From Myxococcales bacterium (GTDB taxonomy: Bacteria > Myxococcota > Polyangia > HGW-17 > SLPX01): DNA of 23,813 bases. The DNA is taken from contig SLPX01000047.1 in the NCBI GenBank assembly GCA_007131745.1, forward strand, positions 1 through 23,813, given 5' to 3'. The notes under the pieces were generated by a model. The model was not told the origin of the DNA. It made no database searches and saw only the letters and a list, made by a program, of their open reading frames with translations. The translations under genes were made by a program, and so were the position numbers. Of the stretch, positions 8,774 through 16,234 are shown piece by piece (the stretch's first letter is position 1; every line of letters begins with the position of its first letter).

Positions 8774-9975
8774 TTTTCTTGCAATGTCGTCTTTAAAACC
8801 GAGATGACATGGTCTTGCTCCGAAACGGACAAGCCGGGAAAGATTGGCAGGGAAAGACAACCCGCGTAATAATCATCGGCATTATGTAAGGATCCTTGAA
8901 AACCGGCCTTTTCAATTACTGAAGGTTGCCTGTTGACGGGAATGTAGTGCACCTGGGTTCCTATGGACGCGGAGGTAAGAGTTCTGAAAACTTTCAGGCG
9001 GTCATATTTGCGTGGGTCGAGGTGAATCACGAAGAGATGGTAAGCGTGAGTTCTGTCTCCATCTACTTTTTGAAAGCGCAACCCTTCAATGTCCGCCAAT
9101 TCTTCAAGGTAACGTTGCGCGATTTCCAATCTTCTTTCAAGGAACCGATCCAACTTTCGAAGCTGGCTCAACCCGAGAGCGCACTGCACATCCGTCAGCC
9201 GCGCGTTGGTCCCGGTCTCTTTCGCTTCGTAGTACCACGGCCCGTCGAATTGCGTCATGAGATCCGCATCCCGGGTGATGCCGTGATGGCGGAGTCTTTT
9301 CAATTTTGCCGCGAGTTCGTCGTTTTCGGTAAGAACAGCGCCTCCTTCTCCGGTGGTAATGTGTTTAACCGGATGAAAAGAAAAGCAGACCATGTCGGTT
9401 CCATGGGTCGCTCCGATTCTTTCGCCTCCATAAGTTCCACCCAGCCCGTGGCACGCGTCTTCTATGATCGTTATCCCGCGCTTCGCTGCGATTTCCCGTA
9501 TAGCTTCCATTTCACAAGGCAGACCGGCGAAATGCACGGGCATGATCACCCTTGTCTTTTCTGTAACTTTTTTTTCGATCTCGGCCGGATCGATGTTCAA
9601 TGTGTTGCGGTCGATGTCAGCGAACACCGGCCGCGCCCCACAGGAAATCATGCAATGAGCGCCCGCGATAAAGGTGATTGGAGAAGTGATGCCTTCATCA
9701 CCCTGGCCCAACCCAGTGGCCGAAAGAGCAAGCTGCAACGCGGCCGTTCCGTTTGTAACCGCGACCGCGTGTTTTGATCCACAATACAGGGCGAGCTCTC
9801 GTTCGAACTCTTCAACCAGGGGACCCTGGGTAAGCCGCTCACCTTTCATTGCTTCCACCACAGCAGCCACATCTTCGTCATCCACGAGTTGGCGGCCGTA
9901 GGGAATAAAACTCTTTTGTCCTCCGGCTCTCGTCAACTGTCTTCTCTCTTCTTGATAATCGTTTCCATCGCCCAT
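8770..9975 (-). CDS. pseC: UDP-4-amino-4,6-dideoxy-N-acetyl-altrosamine transaminase
   Basis: DegT/DnrJ/EryC1-family PLP aminotransferase, second step of pseudaminic acid synthesis. It converts the 4-keto product of PseB into the 4-amino-beta-L-altropyranose with glutamate as donor. Visible are VTNGTAALQLAL, the cofactor-ring acidic residue in IEDACHGLG (D173) and the Schiff-base lysine in FHPVKHITTGEGG (K204). From the ATG at 9975 it has 401 residues. A TTG at 9936, overlapping the pseB stop as TTGA and preceded by a purine-rich stretch, would give 388 residues, closer to the family length. I cannot decide between them. Either start overlaps or abuts pseB, and the end overlaps pseF by 4 bp, so the three genes form one tightly coupled unit. 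Confidence 0.9.
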   Translation of the reverse strand: MGDGNDYQEERRQLTRAGGQKSFIPYGRQLVDDEDVAAVVEAMKGERLTQGPLVEEFERELALYCGSKHAVAVTNGTAALQLALSATGLGQGDEGITSPITFIAGAHCMISCGARPVFADIDRNTLNIDPAEIEKKVTEKTRVIMPVHFAGLPCEMEAIREIAAKRGITIIEDACHGLGGTYGGERIGATHGTDMVCFSFHPVKHITTGEGGAVLTENDELAAKLKRLRHHGITRDADLMTQFDGPWYYEAKETGTNARLTDVQCALGLSQLRKLDRFLERRLEIAQRYLEELADIEGLRFQKVDGDRTHAYHLFVIHLDPRKYDRLKVFRTLTSASIGTQVHYIPVNRQPSVIEKAGFQGSLHNADDYYAGCLSLPIFPGLSVSEQDHVISVLKTTLQEK

Positions 9976-10976
9976 TCCTTTGCTTCGGGCAAATCCAGCC
10001 CGGCGATCATTTCCTTGAGTTCGGTTTTGTTCAACCAATGATTGTTCGATTCAGAAGAGTATTGAAAGCCGTCTTTGCACACCGGCCCCTGTTCGCGCCA
10101 AAATTCGTGCCGTCGCATGCGACGAGGCGGCAAAATTACGTACCGGTCGTTCAGGTCTATCGTGTTGCGAGCGTCGTCCCGGGTAACCATTACCTCGTGC
10201 AGTTTTTCCCCGGCTCGGATTCCCACGATTTTTATTTCCGCTTCGGGCGCTATGACCTCTGCGATGTCCTTTATCTTTACGCTTGGGATTTTAGGCACGA
10301 ACAACTCGCCGCCTTTTGCCTTGTTCAAGCAGTCGATGACAAAGCGAACTCCGTGATCGAGACTTATCCAGAACCGGGTCATCCGTTCATCGGTCAACGG
10401 AATAGCTCCGTCTTTTCTTTTGCTCAAAAAAAACGGCACCACCGAGCCGCGGCTCCCGGCCACGTTTCCGTAACGCACAACCGAAAAAGCGGTGTCCTGA
10501 GCCCCAGCGTAGGCATTGCCCGCAGCGAAAAGCTTGTCCGCACACAGTTTAGTTGCGCCGTATAAATTCACCGGGTTCGCCGCCTTATCGGTGGAAAGAG
10601 CGATCACTCTTTTGACTCGCTTGTCTATCGCGCAATCGATGACATTTTGCGCTCCATGGATGTTTGTTTTCACCGCTTCGAAAGGATTGTATTCCGCGGC
10701 CTCCACCTGTTTTAGGGCCGCTCCGTGCACCACCACGTCAACTCCGTCGAAAGCTCTTGCCAAACGGTCGCGGTCCCGAATGTCGCCGATAAAAAACCTC
10801 AGCCGTTCATCTCCTGCAAAACGATGGTCGTTTTGCATCTCGAACTGCTTGAGTTCATCGCGGCTGTAGACGACAACCCGTTCGGGATCATGATCGGCCA
10901 GCAGGATCTCGATGATTTTTCGGCCGAAACTGCCGGTGCCTCCCGTTACCAAGATGTTCTTGTTTTTCCAGTGCAT
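9933..10976 (-). CDS. pseB: UDP-N-acetylglucosamine 4,6-dehydratase (inverting)
   Basis: 347-residue extended SDR enzyme that carries out the first committed step, converting UDP-GlcNAc to UDP-2-acetamido-2,6-dideoxy-beta-L-arabino-hexos-4-ulose. The NADP-binding motif GGTGSFG is at residues 12-18. The active-site pattern is STDKA..PVNLYGATK, with D130, K131, Y139 and K143. YSRDELKQFEM and GDIRD are also characteristic of PseB/FlaA1-like proteins. The ATG at 10976 fits the family N-terminus, although no strong ribosome site is close. It lies 39 bp downstream of the acetyltransferase gene and overlaps pseC. The family also includes 4,6-dehydratases for other surface sugars, but the adjacent pseC, pseG and pseI decide the assignment. 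Confidence 0.93.
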   Translation of the reverse strand: MHWKNKNILVTGGTGSFGRKIIEILLADHDPERVVVYSRDELKQFEMQNDHRFAGDERLRFFIGDIRDRDRLARAFDGVDVVVHGAALKQVEAAEYNPFEAVKTNIHGAQNVIDCAIDKRVKRVIALSTDKAANPVNLYGATKLCADKLFAAGNAYAGAQDTAFSVVRYGNVAGSRGSVVPFFLSKRKDGAIPLTDERMTRFWISLDHGVRFVIDCLNKAKGGELFVPKIPSVKIKDIAEVIAPEAEIKIVGIRAGEKLHEVMVTRDDARNTIDLNDRYVILPPRRMRRHEFWREQGPVCKDGFQYSSESNNHWLNKTELKEMIAGLDLPEAKEWAMETIIKKREDS

Positions 10977-11015
10977 TTTTTCAGCGTGTTTTCTTTCCTA
11001 AAGGTTCACATCTCA

Positions 11016-11612
11016 TCAACGCTGCTCTTTCAGAAGCTCCAGGCTGCTTTTCAATGTGTACAATGACCCGCAACGTTTGCAACGATTTTCCACTCCGATA
11101 TCCACGGCGCCCGACAGCATCTCGCCGCATTCACACGCCCAACCTTTCAACCTCGCGGGCGAGCCGTACACAACGCCGTATGCAGGTACATCACGGGTTA
11201 CAACAGCGCCTGCTCCCACGAAACAATAGGCTCCAAGGGTGACGCCGCATACTATTGTTGCATTGGCGCCGATGGTAGCCCCCCGACGGACCCGGGTTTC
11301 TGCATATTCATTTTTGCGTTCTATGTGAGCGCGGGGGGTACTGACGTTGGTAAAAACAGCGGATGGACCTACGAATACGTGGTCTTCCAAAACGACCCCG
11401 TCATAAACAGATATGTTGTTTTGGAGTTTCACCCCGTTTCCGATAGTAACATTTCCGATATAAGCATTCTGGCCGATAATACATTCTTCTCCGATCGAAG
11501 CCCCCTTCATTACGTGACAAAAATGCCAGATCTTTGTTCCAACTCCAATGCACGCTCCGGAATCTACAACCGCGGTTTCATGAATAAACGGCTCTGGTGG
11601 ATGGTGTTTCAT
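11016..11612 (-). CDS. Hexapeptide-repeat N-acetyltransferase, WlbB/WbpD-like
   Basis: 198-residue left-handed beta-helix acyltransferase. It resembles WlbB/WbpD, which acetylate the 3-amino group of UDP-2-acetamido-3-amino glucuronic acid. Visible are TKIWHFCHVM (residues 26-35) near the N-terminus, repeated IGxxxxI hexapeptides, SVYDGVVLEDHVFVGP, IGANATIVCG and GAGAVVTRDVPAYGVVYGSPA. The C-terminus has a small zinc-ribbon-like tail with C160, C162, C178 and C181. It is the promoter-proximal gene of the sugar operon, with AAGGA 6 nt before the ATG. It is not the PseH-type GNAT enzyme, so the locus has two acetyltransferases. The enzymes normally paired with WlbB (a 3-dehydrogenase and a 3-aminotransferase) are not in this window, so its true substrate is open. 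Confidence 0.88.
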   Translation of the reverse strand: MKHHPPEPFIHETAVVDSGACIGVGTKIWHFCHVMKGASIGEECIIGQNAYIGNVTIGNGVKLQNNISVYDGVVLEDHVFVGPSAVFTNVSTPRAHIERKNEYAETRVRRGATIGANATIVCGVTLGAYCFVGAGAVVTRDVPAYGVVYGSPARLKGWACECGEMLSGAVDIGVENRCKRCGSLYTLKSSLELLKEQR

Positions 11613-11646
11613 TTTTTCCTTGCTGTTTTCATAGCTCCAAGTGTTT

Positions 11647-11669
11647 ATTTCCCTAAAGAAACGGGAAAT
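11647..11669. promoter_or_regulatory. 7-bp inverted repeat ATTTCCC-N9-GGGAAAT
   Basis: Perfect 7-bp arms with a 9-nt spacer lie 35-57 bp upstream of the first gene of the sugar operon, between the candidate promoter and its start codon. The element could be an operator or an RNA hairpin in the leader. There is no U-tract after it, so a simple terminator is unlikely. Confidence 0.4.
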
Positions 11670-11674
11670 CCATT

Positions 11675-11702
11675 TTTATCCTATCGGGTTGAGTTGTCCA
11701 CT
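11675..11702 (-). promoter_or_regulatory. Possible sigma70 promoter of the sugar operon
   Basis: On the minus strand TGGACA is followed after 16 bp by TAAAAA, about 65-90 bp upstream of the acetyltransferase start. Match to consensus is only moderate. The TGGACA box lies inside the 15-bp word that recurs at 14019-14033. Confidence 0.3.
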
Positions 11703-11708
11703 GTCGTA
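11694..11708. repeat. Shared 15-bp word, copy 1
   Basis: TTGTCCACTGTCGTA is identical to 14019-14033 in another intergenic spacer. This copy lies in the 268-bp divergent region between the sugar operon and the EIIA gene. That region otherwise holds only the inverted repeat and weak promoter-like sequences. Confidence 0.6.
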
Positions 11709-11880
11709 TGTACCTGGATCATTCTTGACGATTTAGAGGAAAAACCGATTCCTGCAAAAACTATTGTGTTTTGACGGGGGCACTGGACACGAACCTTTTA
11801 CTGTGATAGGGCGGCATGCGGTCTGTTGCGGAAGAGACTTTTGGCCGGTACCGGGGCAACTCGGTTTCCGGGGTGAATAA

Positions 11881-12339
11881 ATGAAAATATCCGACTATCT
11901 CCGGCCACAAAAAATTGTTTGCCTGGATGGAAACCAAAAGAGCGGGGCCGTTGACCGGCTCATCAGGGTCGTTTCAGACAATATCGGCCATGTGACTCAC
12001 GAGGAGCTTAAAGCAGCCGTCCAAAGCCGCGAAGAGGTCATGAGCACCGGGATAGGAAACGGACTCGCGATTCCTCACGTCCGGCTTCCGTCAATCCATA
12101 GACCTGTGATCGCAATAGGAATCAGTCATGAGGGGATCACGGATTACGAAACCGTTGACGATGAACCGGTCCGAATTATCGTCATGATAATCGTTCCGCA
12201 AGACGACAAGGGTACGCATATCAAGCTTTTGGCCTCGGCTGCTTCCGTGCTGAAAAACGAAGATGTAAGAAAACGTATTTTGAAAGCGGCCGACACCGAT
12301 GAAGTATACGAAATTCTTGTTGCTGAATCTTCTTCATAG
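11881..12339 (+). CDS. PTS EIIA domain protein (nitrogen-regulatory PtsN-like)
   Basis: 152-residue single-domain EIIA of the fructose/mannitol/PtsN family. It accepts phosphate from an HPr-type carrier on His66, seen in GLAIPHVR, and the preceding STGIGNGLAIPH is the family signature. No EIIB or EIIC transporter subunit is adjacent, which suits a regulatory role of the PtsN kind rather than sugar uptake; this is an inference. GGGGTGA lies just before the ATG. The gene is divergent from the sugar operon, and its stop overlaps the stop of the nitroreductase gene by 6 bp on the opposite strand. Confidence 0.85.
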   Translation: MKISDYLRPQKIVCLDGNQKSGAVDRLIRVVSDNIGHVTHEELKAAVQSREEVMSTGIGNGLAIPHVRLPSIHRPVIAIGISHEGITDYETVDDEPVRIIVMIIVPQDDKGTHIKLLASAASVLKNEDVRKRILKAADTDEVYEILVAESSS

Positions 12340-13095
12340 CTTTCCCACCGGCGCCATGTATACCGTGAATTCATCCTTTCCATCCACCCCTATCAGTGTA
12401 TCCATGGCTTCTTGATCATATGCCCCTACAGCGCAAGTTCCCGCGTTGATTCCTTCACATGCAAGATACAGATTCTGGCATACGTGGCCGATGTCCATCA
12501 AGATGACCCTATATGCTGCAAGGTCGTAGCGCCATTCCGTGCGATAGGGAATCGCCGACCAGATGAACGTAGCTGCAGATCGGCCACAAAATCCTTGACC
12601 AAGAGCACCATCGGTGAGTTTTTCACCCAGGTTTTCGTCAAGCCGAAGTTGTACAAGGCAATGATCAATGGGCAGGTACCTGTAGATGCCTTTCGCTAGG
12701 CCGTCCACGTTCAAAGCGGCGATATACGTTTCAAAAGGGTGTCTTCCGCCTGCAGAGGGAACAGTGCGGAGGTTGGATCTTGCATTCGGATCCGTGGGGT
12801 TTCTTATGCCCTGAACCGCCCATAGCAAAAAAGTCAGCTCATCCATGGAAAGCGGTTTCTCCATGAAGTCTCTTCGGCTTTTTCTCTGTGAGATGGCCTT
12901 GAACAAAGGAATGTTTCCCAAACCTGTCAATTTTGTAATCGGATCCAGTAGAATTGTCTCTTTGTTCGGTTCAGGGGGCTTTTGGATAGACGGGGCGTCC
13001 ATCCCCTTGAACTGGTCGGTATCGTGCCAATTCACGACCTTTCTTACTTTGTCGGTCAGAAACCAGCGCATCTGGTCTTGCTTTTCTCTGTTCAT
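12334..13095 (-). CDS. SagB/ThcOx-type nitroreductase-fold oxidoreductase
   Basis: 253-residue FMN-dependent nitroreductase-superfamily protein of the SagB group. SRRDF..PLSMDELTFLLWAVQGI, then RTVPSAGGRHPFETYIA, are the typical N-terminal motifs, with Ser and Arg residues expected to contact FMN phosphate. AAYRVILMDIGHVCQNLYLACEGI forms the conserved dimer helix. Some SagB proteins oxidise azolines in peptide natural products, but many stand-alone members have no known substrate. No YcaO or precursor peptide is visible here, so a toxin-maturation role is not supported. AAGGA precedes the ATG by about 6 nt. The gene is divergent from the DHFR gene. Confidence 0.85.
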   Translation of the reverse strand: MNREKQDQMRWFLTDKVRKVVNWHDTDQFKGMDAPSIQKPPEPNKETILLDPITKLTGLGNIPLFKAISQRKSRRDFMEKPLSMDELTFLLWAVQGIRNPTDPNARSNLRTVPSAGGRHPFETYIAALNVDGLAKGIYRYLPIDHCLVQLRLDENLGEKLTDGALGQGFCGRSAATFIWSAIPYRTEWRYDLAAYRVILMDIGHVCQNLYLACEGINAGTCAVGAYDQEAMDTLIGVDGKDEFTVYMAPVGKL

Positions 13096-13157
13096 TTGTT
13101 TTCCTTGTACCTACTTTGGTTGCACCATGTTCTATTGTGTTCCATTCGAGGTCTGTA

Positions 13158-13742
13158 ATGCGTGAACCCAAAGAATCAAGACTGTGTATTTCTATCATAG
13201 CCGCCATGAGCCGCAACCAGGTAATCGGCGAATGCGGGTGTATTCCCTGGCATTTGCCCGGAGATTTGAAGCGTTTCAAAATGTTGACCATGGGCCATCA
13301 CGTGGTCATGGGGCGGCGCACCTATGAATCCATAGCGACAACCTGTTCTCACCGAAACGTTCCGAATGATTCCCACCGCGTTTTTAAGCCGGTGCTGGAT
13401 AAACGAACCGTTCTGGTTTTGTCCCGTGAGATTTCGAATATTCGGGATGATAAAAAACCCGGTGAAAACATCCGGTTCGTGAATTCATTGGAAGAGGCGA
13501 TCGGGATCGCTGAACGCAACGGCGATAAGGAAGTTTTTATAGCCGGCGGCTCCGAGGTGTACAGGGAAGCTCTCGAAATCGCGGACAAACTTTACCTGAC
13601 GATAGTGGACGCGGAATTCGCCGGAGATGCGTTTTTCCCCGCTTGGGATCGCGGACGATGGAAACAGGTGAGATCGATTCGCAACGAGGCCGACACCCGT
13701 AATCCTTACGCGTATACTTTTCTGGATTACGAAAGAGCTTGA
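13158..13742 (+). CDS. folA: Dihydrofolate reductase
   Basis: 194-residue DHFR that reduces dihydrofolate to tetrahydrofolate with NADPH. IIAAMSRNQVIG (13-24), IPWHLPGDLKRFKMLTMG (29-46, with catalytic acidic residue D36), VVMGRRTYES (49-58) and FIAGGSEVYREAL (127-139) are all present. Between residues about 60 and 82 it carries roughly 15-18 extra residues compared with the short IGRPLPGR loop of typical enzymes. I chose the ATG at 13158 because GAGG lies just upstream; the frame is open back to 13116. No thymidylate synthase is next to it in the window. Confidence 0.93.
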   Translation: MREPKESRLCISIIAAMSRNQVIGECGCIPWHLPGDLKRFKMLTMGHHVVMGRRTYESIATTCSHRNVPNDSHRVFKPVLDKRTVLVLSREISNIRDDKKPGENIRFVNSLEEAIGIAERNGDKEVFIAGGSEVYREALEIADKLYLTIVDAEFAGDAFFPAWDRGRWKQVRSIRNEADTRNPYAYTFLDYERA

Positions 13743-14062
13743 GAGCAGATAGATCAAGCCAGCCCGGCAATACAGAACAAGCTCGCTCGTTCCTCTCTCG
13801 CTGTCAATAGAGCGAGCCGGACAATGCCTGATCTGCCGAGGCCAAAAGTTGAAGAAGGTCTTCGAAAAAAGCCGGCGTTTGAAGACCGCTGCCCGAAGGG
13901 CTGAAGGGATTCAACCGAGTCGCCGACGATGCTACCCGAAGGGTAAGCTTCAAACGGCGACGTCCGGCGGTTTCGGAGCCTGCGAAAACATGGCCTCGGC
14001 CGCACCGCGCTCGGCGGTTTGTCCACTGTCGTAAAAAAACAGGCTCGCTCTATGTATTTCCA
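13743..14062. repeat. 320-bp convergent spacer with nested palindromes, possible dispersed structured element
   Basis: There is no credible gene between the convergent stops of folA and mnmA. GCTCGCTC (13781-13788) pairs with GAGCGAGC (13810-13817). ATAGAGCGAGCC (13807-13818) is the exact inverse of 14042-14053. GCCCGAAGGGC (13891-13901) and TACCCGAAGGGTA (13933-13945) are two small hairpins with a GAA loop. GTTTGAAG (13877-13884) pairs with CTTCAAAC (13948-13955), and GTCGCCG (13919-13925) with CGGCGAC (13955-13961). A T7 run follows at 14034-14040 on the plus strand as A7. The density of pairs suggests a structured RNA or a MITE/REP-like repeat. Open frames across it look spurious. Confidence 0.55.
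14019..14033. repeat. Shared 15-bp word, copy 2
   Basis: TTGTCCACTGTCGTA is identical to 11694-11708. Here it lies near the right end of the palindromic spacer, just before the A-tract and the right arm of the 12-bp inverted repeat. Confidence 0.6.
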
Positions 14063-15214
14063 TCAGGCCGAGGAAATCCATCCTCTTCCGAGAACGCGGT
14101 CGCGTTGGAAAAAAACAGCGGCTTGACCCGGTGTGACGGCTCTTACCGCCCGCTGCAGAGTGACTTGAAAAGATGAACCTGAAACATCGATGGGACGGAT
14201 GATTGCGGGTACGGGAGGTTGGCGGTAACGGACCTGGACTTCGCAGTCGGTTTCGTGGTGAAGAGGAGCGTCGCCTGTCCAGGTAACATCGGTTGCCGCG
14301 AATTCATTTCTGAGAAGGTCATCCTCGTTCCATGTGACCACCACCGTGGAATCTTCGGCCCGAACCGATTTTACCCAACACCGCTCCGTGGTCTTGATTT
14401 GAATCCCTTTCCGTTGCCCGACCGTGAAAAGATGAATACCCTTGTGGTCACCCAAAACCCTATCGTCGGTGTCTGTGATATTGCCGGGCTTACTTTCACC
14501 GCTGAAGCGCTTTCTCAAAAACTCCGGGAACGAGCAGTCGGGATCCAGGAAACATGCATCCTGGCTTTCGCTTGTCTCAGCCGTATTCAGGCCGAGTAGA
14601 CGAGCCTGTGTCCGGACTTCGTGTTTTGTCATCTCACCCAGGGGAAAGATCACGGATGCAAGTTGATCTCGATTCAGACCGGCCAGAAAATATGATTGAT
14701 CCTTTTGGGGATCCTTCCCCCGCATTAGAACCGGGGCACGATCACAACCTGTTTCCAGAAAAGCGTAGTGTCCGGTTGCGAGTTTCCTGATTCCAAGGTC
14801 TTGGATACGTTGGAGCAGTACGCCGAACTTGATTTGCTCATTACAAAGCAGGCATGGGTTGGGAGTTCTTCCCCGGTCGTATTCTTCCCACGCCGGTTGG
14901 AGGACATATTTGTCGAATTCATCCACGCAATCAAAAACGTGGTGAGGCATGTCGATTTGTTCGGCGAATGAGCGCGCCCGCTCGACGGATTCCCGGCCGC
15001 AGCACGAATCGATTCCGTTTTCCCGGCTCCATTCATGAAGTTTCAGTGTTACTCCGATCACATCAAAGCCCTTGCGCTTCAGCAATGCTGCTGCAAAACT
15101 GCTGTCCACGCCGCCGCTTACGGCTACCGCTATTCTATGATCTCCGGATGATCCCGGGTTATCAGCGAGCGGGTTTTCGCTGTTTTTCTGGTTGGATGTG
15201 TTTTTCGTCATCAT
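14063..15214 (-). CDS. mnmA: tRNA-specific 2-thiouridylase
   Basis: 383-residue MnmA, which uses ATP and a persulfide to make 2-thiouridine at the wobble position of Lys, Glu and Gln tRNAs. The PP-loop SGGVDSS is at residues 33-39. The two catalytic cysteines are C124 in PCLLCNEQIKFG and C221 in ESQDACFL. GKDPQKDQSYFL and FTVGQRKG are further family signatures, and the C-terminal beta-barrel domain is present. The first ATG is at 15214 with a second at 15211; no good ribosome site is visible, and residues 1-26 look like a non-conserved leader. It is the last gene of the Rrf2-LarE-XdhC-MnmA unit, 48 bp after xdhC. Confidence 0.95.
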   Translation of the reverse strand: MMTKNTSNQKNSENPLADNPGSSGDHRIAVAVSGGVDSSFAAALLKRKGFDVIGVTLKLHEWSRENGIDSCCGRESVERARSFAEQIDMPHHVFDCVDEFDKYVLQPAWEEYDRGRTPNPCLLCNEQIKFGVLLQRIQDLGIRKLATGHYAFLETGCDRAPVLMRGKDPQKDQSYFLAGLNRDQLASVIFPLGEMTKHEVRTQARLLGLNTAETSESQDACFLDPDCSFPEFLRKRFSGESKPGNITDTDDRVLGDHKGIHLFTVGQRKGIQIKTTERCWVKSVRAEDSTVVVTWNEDDLLRNEFAATDVTWTGDAPLHHETDCEVQVRYRQPPVPAIIRPIDVSGSSFQVTLQRAVRAVTPGQAAVFFQRDRVLGRGWISSA

Positions 15215-15262
15215 TCAATTCACGGGGCGGCCGGAAAACGAGTGAATTCACGCAGATTGTTT

Positions 15263-16168
15263 TCAAGGCCGCTTTTCTGCGTCCTTTAACATTTTTCCCG
15301 TGCGTTCGTATTTCACGGAGAGAATTTCAGCCATGATCGCGACCGCTATTTCGGCCGGCGTTCGGCCGCCGAGGTCAAGACCGACGGGAGTATGGATCCG
15401 ATCAAATTGTTTCGCCGCTGCCGTGTTGGAAGCTACTCGCTTCTTCATAGTCGCTTTCTTGGATCTTGACGCCATCAAGCCGAGGTAGCGCCACGGTCTT
15501 TGGAGGCATGCTTTCAGTACAGTTTCGTCGTGCGCGTGTCCATAGGTCATGACAACCACGAAGGTGGATTCATCCATCGGAATTTGGGCGGCTGTTTCGG
15601 AAAAAGGACCGTGGTATAGTCTGGTGTTTTCTGGAAAGTCTTTCCCGTCTAAGTATTCTTTACGGTCGTCCGCAACCGATACGGCAAACGAGCAGGATAC
15701 GGCCATAGGAACGAGGGATCGGCATACGTGGCCTCCACCGAAAATCACCAGCCTTGAAGTTCTTCCAAACGGTTGAACAAGGAAGTCTGTTGTTCCACGA
15801 CAAGCTTTGTTCAAGTTTTGTTTTTTTCCGCCGCTGAAATCATAGTGGAGGCTCCTAGCCCGGCCGTCTTCCATTGATTCGAGAGCGTGTTTTATCGCAA
15901 AAAATTCCAGTTCCCCTCCACCCACAGATCCCTGGATGGAACCATCGCTGAATACGGCCATGGCCGTGCCAAGCCCCCTGGGAGCGGATCCCGATGTTTT
16001 GGTGATAGTGACCAAAGCGGCGTTTTCACCATCCTTGATGCGGCGGAGCACCGCTTGAAGCGGTGTTGCATCGATTTGTTCGCAACCGTCGCCCCTTTGC
16101 ACCAGGGAACCTTCACATCCATCGATTTTGGATCGATTTGATTCGCGGGAATTTTTTTTGTCACTCAT
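15263..16168 (-). CDS. XdhC/CoxI-family molybdenum cofactor chaperone
   Basis: 301-residue protein of the XdhC/CoxI family. Family members bind molybdenum cofactor, help its sulfuration and insert it into xanthine-dehydrogenase-like hydroxylases. The N-terminal domain shows TSGSAPRGLG and QGSVGGGELE. The C-terminal Rossmann domain shows LVIFGGGHVCRSLVPMA, then YLGLMASRSKKATMKKR and HTPVGLDLGGRTPAEIAVAI. Residues 1-35 are charged and not part of the usual fold. GGAG precedes the ATG. No molybdoenzyme gene is present in the window, so its client is unknown. It sits between larE and mnmA in a sulfur-related operon. Confidence 0.9.
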   Translation of the reverse strand: MSDKKNSRESNRSKIDGCEGSLVQRGDGCEQIDATPLQAVLRRIKDGENAALVTITKTSGSAPRGLGTAMAVFSDGSIQGSVGGGELEFFAIKHALESMEDGRARSLHYDFSGGKKQNLNKACRGTTDFLVQPFGRTSRLVIFGGGHVCRSLVPMAVSCSFAVSVADDRKEYLDGKDFPENTRLYHGPFSETAAQIPMDESTFVVVMTYGHAHDETVLKACLQRPWRYLGLMASRSKKATMKKRVASNTAAAKQFDRIHTPVGLDLGGRTPAEIAVAIMAEILSVKYERTGKMLKDAEKRP

Positions 16169-16234
16169 GACTCGGTCTCCAGTCCGGAAAACGCAGGCCG
16201 CATCCAGACACTGTCTCTGCCTGGTGTTTAATCT

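Noticed and set aside
8926..9777. 283-codon plus-strand open frame
   Set aside because: Antisense of pseC, which has full family motifs; this frame shows none.
12334..13095. Thiazole/oxazole peptide maturation cluster suggested by the SagB-type protein
   Set aside because: No YcaO cyclase, E1-like partner, precursor peptide or export gene is in the window.
13754..14026. 90-codon minus-strand open frame in the palindromic spacer
   Set aside because: Composition is Arg/Ser-rich and dictated by the inverted repeats; no ribosome site. Treated as spurious translation of a repeat element.
14034..14062. Rho-independent terminator after mnmA
   Set aside because: There is a T7 run on the minus strand, but the GC-rich box before it has no local partner; its complement is about 220 bp away.
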